Below are positions 1-6,530 of a DNA stretch of 20,107 nucleotides, piece by piece; position 1 is the stretch's first letter, and every line of letters starts with the position of its first letter. Under the pieces are notes generated by a model. It made no database searches. It worked only from the letters and a program-made list of their open reading frames with translations, and was not told where the DNA came from. A program made the position numbers and the translations under genes. The DNA is from a virus. The stretch spans positions 1 to 20,107 of the IMG/VR virus record IMGVR_UViG_3300046466_000334; one strand, given 5' to 3'.

Positions 1-655
1 CAAATGACCAAGAACGAGGTGTAGCAAATGAACGACTTGGTGACTTAGGATCAAAGTCATATAAGTCCTTCTTGCTAAAGGTCAAGTAACCCACAACGTC
101 TGTGTGGATTTTATTCTCAGTTGCCCACTGAAACCAATCATCAAAGTCCACCTTAAGTTCTAAGTGAACAAATCTGTTTGCCAATGGTGCAGGCATTCTG
201 TATGTAACACCCTTATCAGCATCTCTGTTACCAGCCGCTACGATAAGAACGTTATCAGGTAGTACATAAGTACCAACCCTACGATTCAAAATTAACTGAT
301 AAGCCGCCGCTTGTACAGCCGGAGCCGCCGAGTTCATCTCGTCCAAGAATAAAACAATGGTCTTATATTTCTTAGCCATTGCCGCATCTGGAAGTTCCAT
401 TGGCGGTGCCCATTTCATTGTATTATCATTTGCGGCATAATACGGCATACCTTTAATGTCCGTAGGATCCCACAATGACAAACGAATGTCGATTAGTTTT
501 GAATCTTCAAAAGTATTAGTGATTTGACTTACAATGTCCGACTTACCAATACCTGGAGGTCCCCAAATAAAGATTGGACGTTGTTTCTTCATAGCCCTAA
601 GGATACTTTTCTTAGCATCATTTGGACCAATTGTTCTTGTTGCAATGTTTTCCAT
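1..655 (-). CDS. MoxR-like AAA+ ATPase (3' end outside window)
   Basis: The first 218 codons are present and the frame runs open off the window edge, so the C-terminus is missing. Visible motifs are a Walker A GPPGIGKS (residues 32-39), a Walker B LFLDEMN (102-108), a sensor-1 AAGNR (140-144), and an APLANRF arginine (161) typical of the second Arg region. This is the MoxR/dynein-like branch of AAA+ ATPases, which usually act as chaperones or remodellers with a von Willebrand A partner; any such partner would lie outside the window. The ATG at 655 follows an AAGGAGT ribosome binding site. The gene has its own sigma70-type promoter and a hairpin at the predicted 5' end of its mRNA. The family call is firm; the cellular target is unknown. 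Confidence 0.9.
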   Translation of the reverse strand, partial: MENIATRTIGPNDAKKSILRAMKKQRPIFIWGPPGIGKSDIVSQITNTFEDSKLIDIRLSLWDPTDIKGMPYYAANDNTMKWAPPMELPDAAMAKKYKTIVLFLDEMNSAAPAVQAAAYQLILNRRVGTYVLPDNVLIVAAGNRDADKGVTYRMPAPLANRFVHLELKVDFDDWFQWATENKIHTDVVGYLTFSKKDLYDFDPKSPSRSFATPRSWSF

Positions 656-685
656 TTTGTACTCCTTATACGTTTACTTCAGTGC

Positions 686-706
686 CATACTTAATTTCTA
701 AGTATG
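686..706 (-). promoter_or_regulatory. 5'-leader hairpin of MoxR mRNA
   Basis: CATACTTA (706-699) pairs perfectly with TAAGTATG (693-686) around a five-base loop GAAAT. The predicted transcription start from the promoter just upstream falls at about 705-706, so the hairpin would form the extreme 5' end of the mRNA. Such 5' stem-loops are known to protect messages from RNase E/RppH decay; that role is inferred here. The ribosome binding site lies downstream and is not sequestered. Confidence 0.6.
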
Positions 707-711
707 TATAT

Positions 712-740
712 ATAATACAGTCATTAGGAGCAAAGGTCAA
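712..740 (-). promoter_or_regulatory. sigma70-type promoter for the MoxR gene
   Basis: TTGACC (740-735), a 17-bp spacer and TATTAT (717-712), reading leftward. It has one mismatch from consensus in each hexamer and the optimal spacing. It lies in the only larger intergenic gap at this end and would start transcription near 705. It resembles the four other promoters in the window, which points to use of host housekeeping RNA polymerase, probably early in infection. Confidence 0.85.
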
Positions 741-777
741 CCATTATTTGCACTTTTTTTAAATTATTTTTGGATAA

Positions 778-795
778 GGCTTACCAAAATAAGCC
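778..795 (-). terminator. small hairpin after the 131-aa gene
   Basis: GGCTTA pairs perfectly with TAAGCC around a TTTTGG loop, 8 nt after the stop codon of the upstream gene and before the MoxR promoter. No run of T follows directly, so it is not a canonical intrinsic terminator. It could be a weak terminator or a 3'-end stabilising structure. Its position between two transcription units is the main support. Confidence 0.35.
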
Positions 796-802
796 AGTAA
801 AA

Positions 803-1198
803 TCAAGAGGTTAGTTCTTCGTCGGCTCTTTTCAATGCTTTTGTAAGGCCATATTTCTTAACATCTCCACTAAAAAGATGTAATTCGAGTGCTTTCTTTT
901 CGTCAAATACAGTGATTCCTCTGTTAGTTAGATAGTATGGACACGTAATAAAACGGTCTAACCAAATTACTGTATTAGTTGTAAGTTGAAAGTCTTCTGG
1001 GAAAGGAACATCATATGATACTAAATCTAATTTTTCTGTGAGAAATAGCATACCAGCATCAGTTAATCTTAAGCCACCTTCGTCTTTGGCTCTTGTGTTT
1101 TGCCACCATGCAGGCAAATACTGCTTCATGGTTGCTTCGTTAATGCTAATGTCTGCTTGTTTTAAGAAGACCTTTGTATAGGTTTCTTTCCAATTCAT
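803..1198 (-). CDS. conserved phage protein of unknown function (131 aa)
   Basis: I do not recognise a function. The protein is mixed alpha/beta with no signal peptide or membrane segment. A middle stretch (LRLTDAGMLFL, about residues 43-53) and the later YLTNRGITVF (about 90-99) have the look of winged-helix or similar small-domain repeats, but no diagnostic motif is visible. It starts with ATG directly after the stop of the SNase-type gene (TAA then ATG, no gap), so the two are probably co-translated. It is the last gene of a three-gene unit that begins near 1985 and ends at a small hairpin. Confidence 0.8.
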   Translation of the reverse strand: MNWKETYTKVFLKQADISINEATMKQYLPAWWQNTRAKDEGGLRLTDAGMLFLTEKLDLVSYDVPFPEDFQLTTNTVIWLDRFITCPYYLTNRGITVFDEKKALELHLFSGDVKKYGLTKALKRADEELTS

Positions 1199-1651
1199 TT
1201 ACTTCTTCTTTGGCTTGGGTGGTGTAACTATACCTTCACGGATTAATTTTTCTCTGTTTGCCATGTGTTTCATTTGAACTTCTTCTTTCGATCCGCCGAA
1301 GTATGCTACAGCATATCCCTCTTCAATAAGTATGTCAGTGCATCTTTTGTCGTCTTTGGTGATAAAGTCTCCAAGGATTCTTCCGAACTTTCCTTTTTTA
1401 TCTTCACCGCTTCTGTCGATTTCTGTTTTAAGGATTTGTATGGATCCGATTGGTAACAGGTCTTTAAGTTTGGCTTTCGATGCGAGTCCAAATGCTTTCT
1501 CCACTTTATCACGTGTTCTTGATTCAGGAGTGTCTATACCCATCATTCGAACACGTTCTTTGTGCATCCACATGCCAAAGCCAAGATCGATATCTACGTC
1601 AACGGTATCACCGTCTACTACTCTTAAAATTTTACATTTATATTCATACAT
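1199..1651 (-). CDS. thermonuclease-family (SNase-like) nuclease
   Basis: This is a 150-aa staphylococcal-nuclease-fold protein. The Ca2+-site motif VDGDTVDVDID covers residues 12-22. RVRMMGIDTPE (33-43) supplies the equivalents of SNase Arg35, Asp40, Thr41 and Glu43, and KFGRILG (88-94) supplies the second catalytic Arg (91). All catalytic positions are present, so it should be an active Ca2+-dependent phosphodiesterase on DNA or RNA. There is no signal peptide, so it acts in the infected cell or is packaged. The C-terminus is a basic PPKPKKK tail. It sits between two unknown small genes with no intergenic gap. Host DNA degradation is a plausible role, but this is inference. Confidence 0.9.
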   Translation of the reverse strand: MYEYKCKILRVVDGDTVDVDIDLGFGMWMHKERVRMMGIDTPESRTRDKVEKAFGLASKAKLKDLLPIGSIQILKTEIDRSGEDKKGKFGRILGDFITKDDKRCTDILIEEGYAVAYFGGSKEEVQMKHMANREKLIREGIVTPPKPKKK

Positions 1652-1945
1652 TTATTTGCCCTCTGTAATTACTGTTCCATCTTTAAGTTCTACAACAGTA
1701 AACTCGCTACAGTTAAACAAGTCGTTTAACTTCTTAGCAAGGTTGTGTGCATGTCCTGGATTACTAAAAGAAACTTTCTTGTACTTAGGTCCTGGAAAAC
1801 TTGATAATGAATTTTGTGTTTTTAGATTGAAAGGTTTTCCCTGATAGAAAACTGCCCAAATCGCATCGGCCGCGAGTATCTGATCTGACTTGTAAGTCTT
1901 CTTATCAATGTACTCCAACAGTATTGTTGGTTTAGGTCTACTCAT
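1652..1945 (-). CDS. conserved T4-like marine phage protein (97 aa)
   Basis: A small soluble protein of unknown function that looks like a conserved hypothetical of T4-like marine phages; this is from memory of the type and was not searched. Features are a Pro/Lys-rich start, a central aromatic stretch AIWAVFYQGKPF, and the motif KKVSFSNPGHAHNLAKKLN (about 56-74). There is no catalytic signature. The ATG at 1945 follows GAGGAA about 9 nt upstream. It is the first gene after a possible late promoter at 1978-1985, and its stop touches the ATG of the nuclease gene, so the three genes to 803 probably form one operon. Confidence 0.8.
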   Translation of the reverse strand: MSRPKPTILLEYIDKKTYKSDQILAADAIWAVFYQGKPFNLKTQNSLSSFPGPKYKKVSFSNPGHAHNLAKKLNDLFNCSEFTVVELKDGTVITEGK

Positions 1946-1977
1946 ATACGTTGTTCCTCTTTTATAAACTACGTATA

Positions 1978-1985
1978 TATTTATC
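1978..1985 (-). promoter_or_regulatory. possible T4-type late promoter GATAAATA
   Basis: GATAAATA begins on the last base of the stop codon region of the upstream oxygenase gene and is followed by TATACGTAG. It differs by one base from the T4 late -10 consensus TATAAATA and has no -35 element, as expected for sigma-gp55. The start would fall near 1971, giving a leader of about 26 nt before the ATG at 1945. A single octamer in an AT-rich genome is weak evidence, so this is a candidate only. Confidence 0.4.
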
Positions 1986-2600
1986 CTAATTCTCAGTAAT
2001 TGTTATGTTGAATGCTGTCGTTATTCTCGGTACATCAGATTTTTGTACAGGAATACTATGATTTAAATAGGGTGGAAAGAATATCATATCGCCTTCTAAG
2101 GCGTCTGCATTAACGACTTCTTTTGGCCACATTGTAGGTAAGTTATTTGTAATAGGCGTAGGAGCACTACTACGTATGCCATCGCTTGATGGATTATAAA
2201 ATATTGTAGGAGTATGATGTTCAGGATCGTACTTTACATAATGTACTGCACTAATTTGTATTGTTCTTGGACTTGATAAGTGATTGTGTGTTTCTCCCCA
2301 ACCGCCTTTTCCTGTTACGTTATACCAAGCATCAATACCAACCTTCCAGTTGTGCGAATCTTTATATCCGTATTCGTTTAGAAACTCTTGTATCGTTGAT
2401 TGATACTTTGGAAGAATGTCTTCCCAGTCTACTGGCCGAGCGCCTGAAAAATAATCACTGTATACATTGCAGAAATCGCAATTAGGACCTTTAACATTAT
2501 ATTCACTTTCTATGTTTGAGACGAAGAAACTTTTTAGTTCTTCTTGTTGCTTAACTTTTACCTTGTATATATCTGTTGAAAACAAAGTTTGTTTTATCAT
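1986..2600 (-). CDS. 2OG-Fe(II) oxygenase family protein (204 aa)
   Basis: This resembles the phage 2-oxoglutarate/Fe(II) oxygenase family with a double-stranded beta-helix. The likely iron-binding His lies in THNHLSSP (His105 or His107) and the distal His in GDMIFFPPYLNHS (His181). PRITTAF (Arg192) would bind the 2-oxoglutarate carboxylate. The N-terminal 80 residues are helical and carry CDFC (41-44), which might bind a metal or be structural. Such proteins are common in T4-like marine phages; their substrates (protein, nucleic acid or small molecule) are largely unknown. The ATG at 2600 overlaps the previous stop by one base (TAATG), so translation is probably coupled. It is the lowest-coordinate of three such oxygenases here. 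Confidence 0.8.
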   Translation of the reverse strand: MIKQTLFSTDIYKVKVKQQEELKSFFVSNIESEYNVKGPNCDFCNVYSDYFSGARPVDWEDILPKYQSTIQEFLNEYGYKDSHNWKVGIDAWYNVTGKGGWGETHNHLSSPRTIQISAVHYVKYDPEHHTPTIFYNPSSDGIRSSAPTPITNNLPTMWPKEVVNADALEGDMIFFPPYLNHSIPVQKSDVPRITTAFNITITEN

Positions 2601-2851
2601 TACTCTTTGAATCCACCACCGTCCATCTCTACGTTAATAACTTCTGATTCTTTTTCTATTGCTTTGGTAGAAATAAATTCTTCTATGTTACCAAGTAGAC
2701 GGGCATTGATTTGCCCTAATGTAAATGCAAGTAATTTAGCATCGTCGAGTGTTAGTCTTACATCATGTGCATTGCTTGACTCGGCGGCCTTTACTTGCGA
2801 AAAGAACTTTTCTAAAGGAACTGTATTAATTGGCTCTTTTTGCATCTGCAT
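2600..2851 (-). CDS. conserved phage protein of unknown function (about 83 aa)
   Basis: Small, acidic and mostly helical, with a core DVRLTLDDAKLLAFTLGQI and a C-terminus ending VEMDGGGFKE. No function can be assigned. The open frame extends further upstream only from a GTG at 2920, and that segment is the shifted frame of the preceding gene. I chose ATG at 2851, with ATG at 2845 equally possible because it lies better spaced from AAAGG. The start overlaps the 3' end of the upstream gene by about 26 bases. The stop shares a base with the next ATG (TAATG). Confidence 0.7.
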   Translation of the reverse strand: MQMQKEPINTVPLEKFFSQVKAAESSNAHDVRLTLDDAKLLAFTLGQINARLLGNIEEFISTKAIEKESEVINVEMDGGGFKE

Positions 2852-3317
2852 TTGCCTTTGATAGTTCCGAACGCATTTCGAGTTCTGTTTTGAAAGGTCC
2901 TTTTGAAACATAATTTTCACAAGTTACCATCTTAGGACAAAAACTTCTTACCCAGCCTTTGTCAAATTTAATAATGTAGTAACCTGCACAATATAAACTT
3001 TTAGATTTTTTACTCTTTGTAAACAAAGGTAACTTCTTTTTTACATCATACATACTATTGTGTGGTACACATGAAGTTGGAAATCCATGTACTTCTTTAT
3101 CTGCAACCTTATCTTTGTTTGCATCAGAAATAGTTGTTTCCCATTCGATAGCAATCTCTTTACTTAACTGCTTTTCGCTTTCATAAAATTTTGTATGTGT
3201 ATTGCAACAGTACATATAAGTTTTATCTTCTTGTTTAGAAAGAGTACCGATACGTTCACCGTCCTCTTCAACAATCCAAAACTTGCCTGCTACAATAGAT
3301 TTTCCTTTAATAGTCAT
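2826..3317 (-). CDS. conserved phage protein of unknown function (163 aa)
   Basis: A basic soluble protein with a beta-rich N-terminus (IVAGKFWIVEEDGERIGTL, about 8-26). It has several Cys residues (YMYCCN 34-39, SLYCAGYY and RSFCPKMVTCENY further on) that might form a zinc site, but their spacing matches no standard zinc finger I know. The C-terminus is a charged helix. The ATG at 3317 follows a strong AGGAGG. The start overlaps the ParB-like gene by 11 bases. The length and the isolated basic patches would suit a nucleic-acid-binding or adaptor role, but that is only a guess. Confidence 0.75.
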   Translation of the reverse strand: MTIKGKSIVAGKFWIVEEDGERIGTLSKQEDKTYMYCCNTHTKFYESEKQLSKEIAIEWETTISDANKDKVADKEVHGFPTSCVPHNSMYDVKKKLPLFTKSKKSKSLYCAGYYIIKFDKGWVRSFCPKMVTCENYVSKGPFKTELEMRSELSKANADAKRAN

Positions 3318-3849
3318 TTATTCCTCCTAATACTTCAGTTGTTATGACAGTTACATCTAAACTTTTGTTTGACGCCACGGCCGCATATAATCTTGTTCTG
3401 CCATCGATAACAAATCGACCGCTGTCTAATTCTATAATCAAAGGTGGGCGACATGACCCGGCTTCTACTGCTTCAATAATAGGCTCTAAAGGAAACTCTC
3501 TTTCTCTACTATCACGTTTATCACGTGCAGTTAGTTCCTTAATGTACACTTCTCTATACCCTTCTTTACCACTTATATCCTGTAATGCTTTAAGCATATA
3601 AGGGTCTTGAGGCATATTGTCTAAGTTATTTAACTTCGTTATTTCGCTAACTGACATATTTTGGACAGGTAAATCGTCTAAAATAGTACCTAATTTCTTG
3701 GCTACGTTTTCCCTTAATACAACCATTCTACGTGTTTCTACACCGCCATTTAAGAACGGAAATTTAGTAGTAACGGCTTTTTGTACATCAGGATCTAATG
3801 AGCAAAGTAGTTCATATGCGTCAGCATAATTTTCGTCCATTAGTTGCAT
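3307..3849 (-). CDS. protein with C-terminal ParB/Srx-like domain (180 aa)
   Basis: The C-terminal third (PPLIIELDSGRFVIDGRTRLYAA, from about residue 134, followed by a beta strand) has the layout of the ParB N-terminal/sulfiredoxin-like fold, in which a GxxR-type motif (here DGRTR) binds a nucleotide phosphate. The N-terminal two thirds are helical and charged, with no recognised domain. ParB-like proteins in phages range from nucleases to regulators, so the function is open. The start is ambiguous. ATG at 3849 has a GCGAGA-type site upstream, whereas ATG at 3840 (residue 4) would give the TAATG one-base overlap typical of this genome. The first gene upstream is the FEN nuclease. Confidence 0.65.
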   Translation of the reverse strand: MQLMDENYADAYELLCSLDPDVQKAVTTKFPFLNGGVETRRMVVLRENVAKKLGTILDDLPVQNMSVSEITKLNNLDNMPQDPYMLKALQDISGKEGYREVYIKELTARDKRDSREREFPLEPIIEAVEAGSCRPPLIIELDSGRFVIDGRTRLYAAVASNKSLDVTVITTEVLGGINDY

Positions 3850-4829
3850 ACGTATCTCGCATTTAATGGCTCGCTATAACTCTGTACTTGTTCACCTACT
3901 TTTACCAAGTCGTGTTTAGCACAGAACTTCATAAGTTTAATACCTACTTGTGTAATTGCCTTAGGCTCTACTGTAGCATCTTTGATTACACTATCAATAA
4001 TACTTCTAATGTTATCTGGCTGTGCAGTCAAATCACAAAGTGTTACGTTACGAGTATAGTCATCTAATACTCTATGTTCGTCACCATTATGATCTACCCA
4101 ACGTTGTAACATCAAGTTATTCCAGTTGTAGCCTTTGCTATCCTTGTCAGCAAACGCCTCTGTTAAGCCTACCTTGTTCTTTGTACCTTTTACTCTTACA
4201 CCAGGATATGCACTGAACACGTTATCACTTGTGTCACCTCGCATACACTTTTCAAACAATAACCATTGTGGATTAGGTGCAGGACGTTCTGCCTTAGTTT
4301 TCTTATCTATAACACGATTACCTTTCTTATCAAAGTAACCTTCATGTGTAATAGTCATGTCTTGAATACCATTGTATTGTTTACAGTTAGGAGCAATAAG
4401 TTGTGCAAAGTCGCCATCAGTTGAAACAATAACATGATTATCATTAGGGTGTGCTTGTACCCAACCTGCAATCAAGTCATCTGCTTCAAGTTCAGGATGT
4501 TGTAATACAGAACAATTAGTTTTATTACCTACGAAATCTTTGAACTCATCAAACATTTCCCAGAACACTTCATCTTCTTCTTGTTGTTGTGGAGTAGCCG
4601 CCGCTCGTGCATCACTTCTATTTCGCTTGTACGGCTCATAAAAGTCCTTACGCCAACTACGACCTTCTAAACAAAATACAACATGCGACCCATCAAAGTC
4701 CTGCCAAGCCTTTCTTACACCAGCAAGTGTAATATGAAAAGCCATACCAACCTTATCTGTAAGGTTACCACGAATTACGTGTCTTGCACGAAAAAATGTG
4801 TTAGCAGTATCAACGAGTATGTATGTCAT
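3840..4829 (-). CDS. rnh: FEN-family 5' nuclease / T4 Rnh-like ribonuclease H
   Basis: A 329-aa PIN/FEN-superfamily nuclease, the likely counterpart of T4 Rnh (RNase H/5'-3' exonuclease), which removes RNA primers from Okazaki fragments. The acidic metal ligands are in place: Asp7 in LVDTANTFF, Glu115-Asp117-Asp118 in ELEADDLIA, Asp138-Asp140 in STDGDF, and Asp199-Asp202 in RGDTSDN. The basic GRSWRKDFYEPYKRNR (about 56-71) is the helical arch region that contacts DNA. The helix-hairpin-helix region follows near YPGVRVKGTKNKVG. ATG at 4829 follows AGAGGA. The gene has its own perfect consensus promoter. Its length and full metal set argue for an active replication enzyme. Confidence 0.9.
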   Translation of the reverse strand: MTYILVDTANTFFRARHVIRGNLTDKVGMAFHITLAGVRKAWQDFDGSHVVFCLEGRSWRKDFYEPYKRNRSDARAAATPQQQEEDEVFWEMFDEFKDFVGNKTNCSVLQHPELEADDLIAGWVQAHPNDNHVIVSTDGDFAQLIAPNCKQYNGIQDMTITHEGYFDKKGNRVIDKKTKAERPAPNPQWLLFEKCMRGDTSDNVFSAYPGVRVKGTKNKVGLTEAFADKDSKGYNWNNLMLQRWVDHNGDEHRVLDDYTRNVTLCDLTAQPDNIRSIIDSVIKDATVEPKAITQVGIKLMKFCAKHDLVKVGEQVQSYSEPLNARYVCN

Positions 4830-4861
4830 TTAGTTGTCCTCTTGTAATAAAATATAGTGTT

Positions 4862-4890
4862 ATTATACTACTTTTTAGTACTGTTGTCAA
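4862..4890 (-). promoter_or_regulatory. perfect consensus sigma70 promoter for the FEN nuclease
   Basis: TTGACA (4890-4885), 17-bp spacer, TATAAT (4867-4862): 12 of 12 hexamer bases match. It sits in an 86-bp gap, one of the few in the window. Transcription should start near 4855, about 26 nt before the ATG at 4829. It would drive the nuclease and the genes below it. Confidence 0.95.
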
Positions 4891-4915
4891 CCTGTTTATT
4901 TGCTTCTGCTTGTGC

Positions 4916-5596
4916 TTAATAATTTTCTTCAATTTTGTTGAGCACTTCTTTGTTCATAAACTGAATGGCATTCATTTCTTCGTGATTGAATGAACCCGTT
5001 AATCTTAAATCAAATGCTACACTAACTCTTGGATCTTTTGAATCATGCTCACCTGTATAGTGTTGTGTGCTACTCGGGAACATTACACAGCCACCTTTTT
5101 TATTTGGTAAGCCAAGTTTTGATTCAGGATCATAACAACTTCTGTAAAATGTTGCAGTTGAATAATCTTCCAAATGCATATTACCACTCAAATAAGAATC
5201 TGGTTGAGCACCGTGTGAGTGCGGTTCCATTGCTTCATTTTGTTTAAGAATGTTTGCCCAACATACAATCTGCAAGTCTTTAAGTTCAAGTTGTGCAGTT
5301 TGCACGTACTCAATATATGAATATCTTAAAAACGTTAGCAGTTCATTAAATGCAGGATCGTCTTGTGATAGTAAGTTATACTTTCCAAAACGTGTTGTAA
5401 TATGATCTTTGCTTAGACCTGTACCACCTGTTGAGGTATATTCGTAATCTAAGATAGTCTTCTCGTTATCAATTATCCATTTTTTAATGGCATCTACATG
5501 CTCATGGTCAGTCCAGTTTGTTAACCAAAGAGGAATATTCCAACTTGGTGCAAACTCTGTTAATGGATGAAAACTTTTAATTCTTACAATACTCAT
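4916..5596 (-). CDS. 2OG-Fe(II) oxygenase family protein (226 aa)
   Basis: A second putative 2-oxoglutarate/iron oxygenase, distinct in sequence from the one at 1986-2600. The C-terminal half carries MEPHSHGA (His126 or His128 as first ligand), LSGNMHLED, GGCVMFPSSTQHYTG (His179 as distal ligand) and DPRVSVAFDLRL (Arg190 as likely 2OG-binding residue). This order matches phage double-stranded-beta-helix oxygenases. The N-terminal 110 residues are helical, with Trp-rich PLWLTNW near the start. The substrate is unknown. The ATG at 5596 overlaps the stop of a 40-codon gene by one base (TAATG). It is the last gene before the promoter of the FEN nuclease. Confidence 0.8.
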   Translation of the reverse strand: MSIVRIKSFHPLTEFAPSWNIPLWLTNWTDHEHVDAIKKWIIDNEKTILDYEYTSTGGTGLSKDHITTRFGKYNLLSQDDPAFNELLTFLRYSYIEYVQTAQLELKDLQIVCWANILKQNEAMEPHSHGAQPDSYLSGNMHLEDYSTATFYRSCYDPESKLGLPNKKGGCVMFPSSTQHYTGEHDSKDPRVSVAFDLRLTGSFNHEEMNAIQFMNKEVLNKIEENY

Positions 5597-5718
5597 TACT
5601 TAATCTTCTTTCCGATATGACACATTTCTTTTAGTATCATTCTTAAATTTCTTGCAATCTTATATAGAAAAAATACTCCTGCAATCATTATTGCGGTATC
5701 TAAATATTCAATTATCAT
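5596..5718 (-). CDS. 40-residue single-span membrane protein
   Basis: A short frame from ATG at 5718 to TAA at 5598-5596. It has a strong GGAGG site 4-5 nt before the ATG, a 4-nt ATGA overlap with the gene upstream, and a one-base TAATG overlap with the oxygenase gene downstream. The fit at both ends shows it is a real gene. The product begins MIIEYLDTAIMIAGVFFLYK, giving one hydrophobic span at about residues 5-22. A basic tail (RNLRMILKEM, GKKIK) follows, so the topology is probably N-terminus out, C-terminus in. The function is unknown; small phage membrane proteins often modulate host membrane processes. Confidence 0.85.
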   Translation of the reverse strand: MIIEYLDTAIMIAGVFFLYKIARNLRMILKEMCHIGKKIK

Positions 5719-6095
5719 TTTACCTCCGATTTATCTTTGCTTATTTTTGTTGTGTTAATATAACCTGCACCTCTTGTAGTGTCCATGCCTTCTTCTGCAA
5801 GTACATTTCTTGCGAGGTCTTTAAACCACAGGTCAACAATTTCTTCATTTGACTCACCTTTGTAACCAGCATCAAGCAGTTGCTCAATAAACTCGTTGTT
5901 CCAGTCAAGTTCAAAGAAACCATTTTTAATATTATCTTTGTTTACTTGTGTATCAAGTACGCCAACCCAAGGTTTCTTAGCCTTAGTTGCCGCTTCTTTT
6001 TCTTTTAACATAAGATCTCTATGCGAGAGCTCAGTTCCTTTTGTAGCCTTTTTCATGCCTAACATGTCTTTCATTTTATCTAACATATTCACCAT
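5715..6095 (-). CDS. conserved T4-like marine phage protein (126 aa)
   Basis: An unknown soluble protein. The N-terminus is helical and Met/Lys-rich (MVNMLDKMKDMLGMKK). The conserved-looking core has PWVGVLDTQV, NGFFELDWNNEFIEQLLDAGY (split by charged residues) and EEIVDLWFKDL. The C-terminus is GAGYINTTKISKDKSEV. From memory this resembles a hypothetical of T4-like marine phages; no function is known to me. The start could be ATG at 6095 (overlapping the upstream stop by 7 bases) or ATG at 6086. The downstream ATGA overlap ties it to the 40-aa membrane gene. Confidence 0.75.
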   Translation of the reverse strand: MVNMLDKMKDMLGMKKATKGTELSHRDLMLKEKEAATKAKKPWVGVLDTQVNKDNIKNGFFELDWNNEFIEQLLDAGYKGESNEEIVDLWFKDLARNVLAEEGMDTTRGAGYINTTKISKDKSEVK

Positions 6096-6529
6096 CCTGC
6101 CTTTCTAATAGCATCTTCGTCAAGTTGCTTGTTTTTGTTTTTCTTCTTACGTTTCACTTCGTCACGTGCCTCGTTCATTTCTTTATATGGATATAAACCG
6201 TCTGAATGTAAATGTACATCATTATCGACTTTTACTTTTTTCTTTGTTAACTTCTTAACAAGTAATGGAAGATACACACTTACGCCTACAACCGTCCAAA
6301 AGGTTGCCAGCACTGTGAAATATAACTTCCAGTTAGCAATGTCTACCGCCATACCTAACGTAACACCACCTATCCATACATAATCTAATAAGGCATGGAA
6401 ACGTTTCCAATTACTTCCATACTTGGCTATTAGTGCTTCTCTCTTATGTGCAAACCAAGGGTGTACGTGTCGCATGATCACGAACCCTTCGTTCAATACC
6501 ATAACAGTAAATCCTAACCAAAATATCAT
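6089..6529 (-). CDS. membrane protein of unknown function (146 aa)
   Basis: Three hydrophobic segments are visible at about residues 2-19, 50-64 and 70-92, separated by a basic loop (FAHKREALIAKYG). A long charged cytoplasmic tail follows (KKLTKKKVKV, then EARDEVKRKKKNKNK). By the positive-inside rule the tail would be cytoplasmic. There is no transporter or enzyme motif. The start ATG at 6529 follows AGGAAC and lies one base after the stop of the QueE-like gene, so it is translated from the same message as folE and queE. Co-transcription does not by itself link it to that pathway. Confidence 0.7.
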   Translation of the reverse strand: MIFWLGFTVMVLNEGFVIMRHVHPWFAHKREALIAKYGSNWKRFHALLDYVWIGGVTLGMAVDIANWKLYFTVLATFWTVVGVSVYLPLLVKKLTKKKVKVDNDVHLHSDGLYPYKEMNEARDEVKRKKKNKNKQLDEDAIRKAGW

Positions 6530-6530
6530 A

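Noticed and set aside
1635-1651. TATAAATG resembling a late promoter at the start of the SNase-type gene
   Set aside because: It consists of the Tyr-Lys-Cys codons after the start codon and has no space before the gene it would serve.
1332-1844. 170-codon open frame on the plus strand
   Set aside because: It lies antisense to the clear SNase-type nuclease gene and the 97-aa gene, has no ribosome binding site or family resemblance, and all other genes are on the minus strand.
2852-2920. N-terminal extension of the 83-aa protein from a GTG
   Set aside because: No ribosome binding site, and the residues are a shifted reading of the upstream gene's C-terminus.
2945-2975. TTGACA on the minus strand inside the 163-aa gene
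   Set aside because: No -10 element lies at 16-18 bp; the hexamer is part of ordinary coding sequence.
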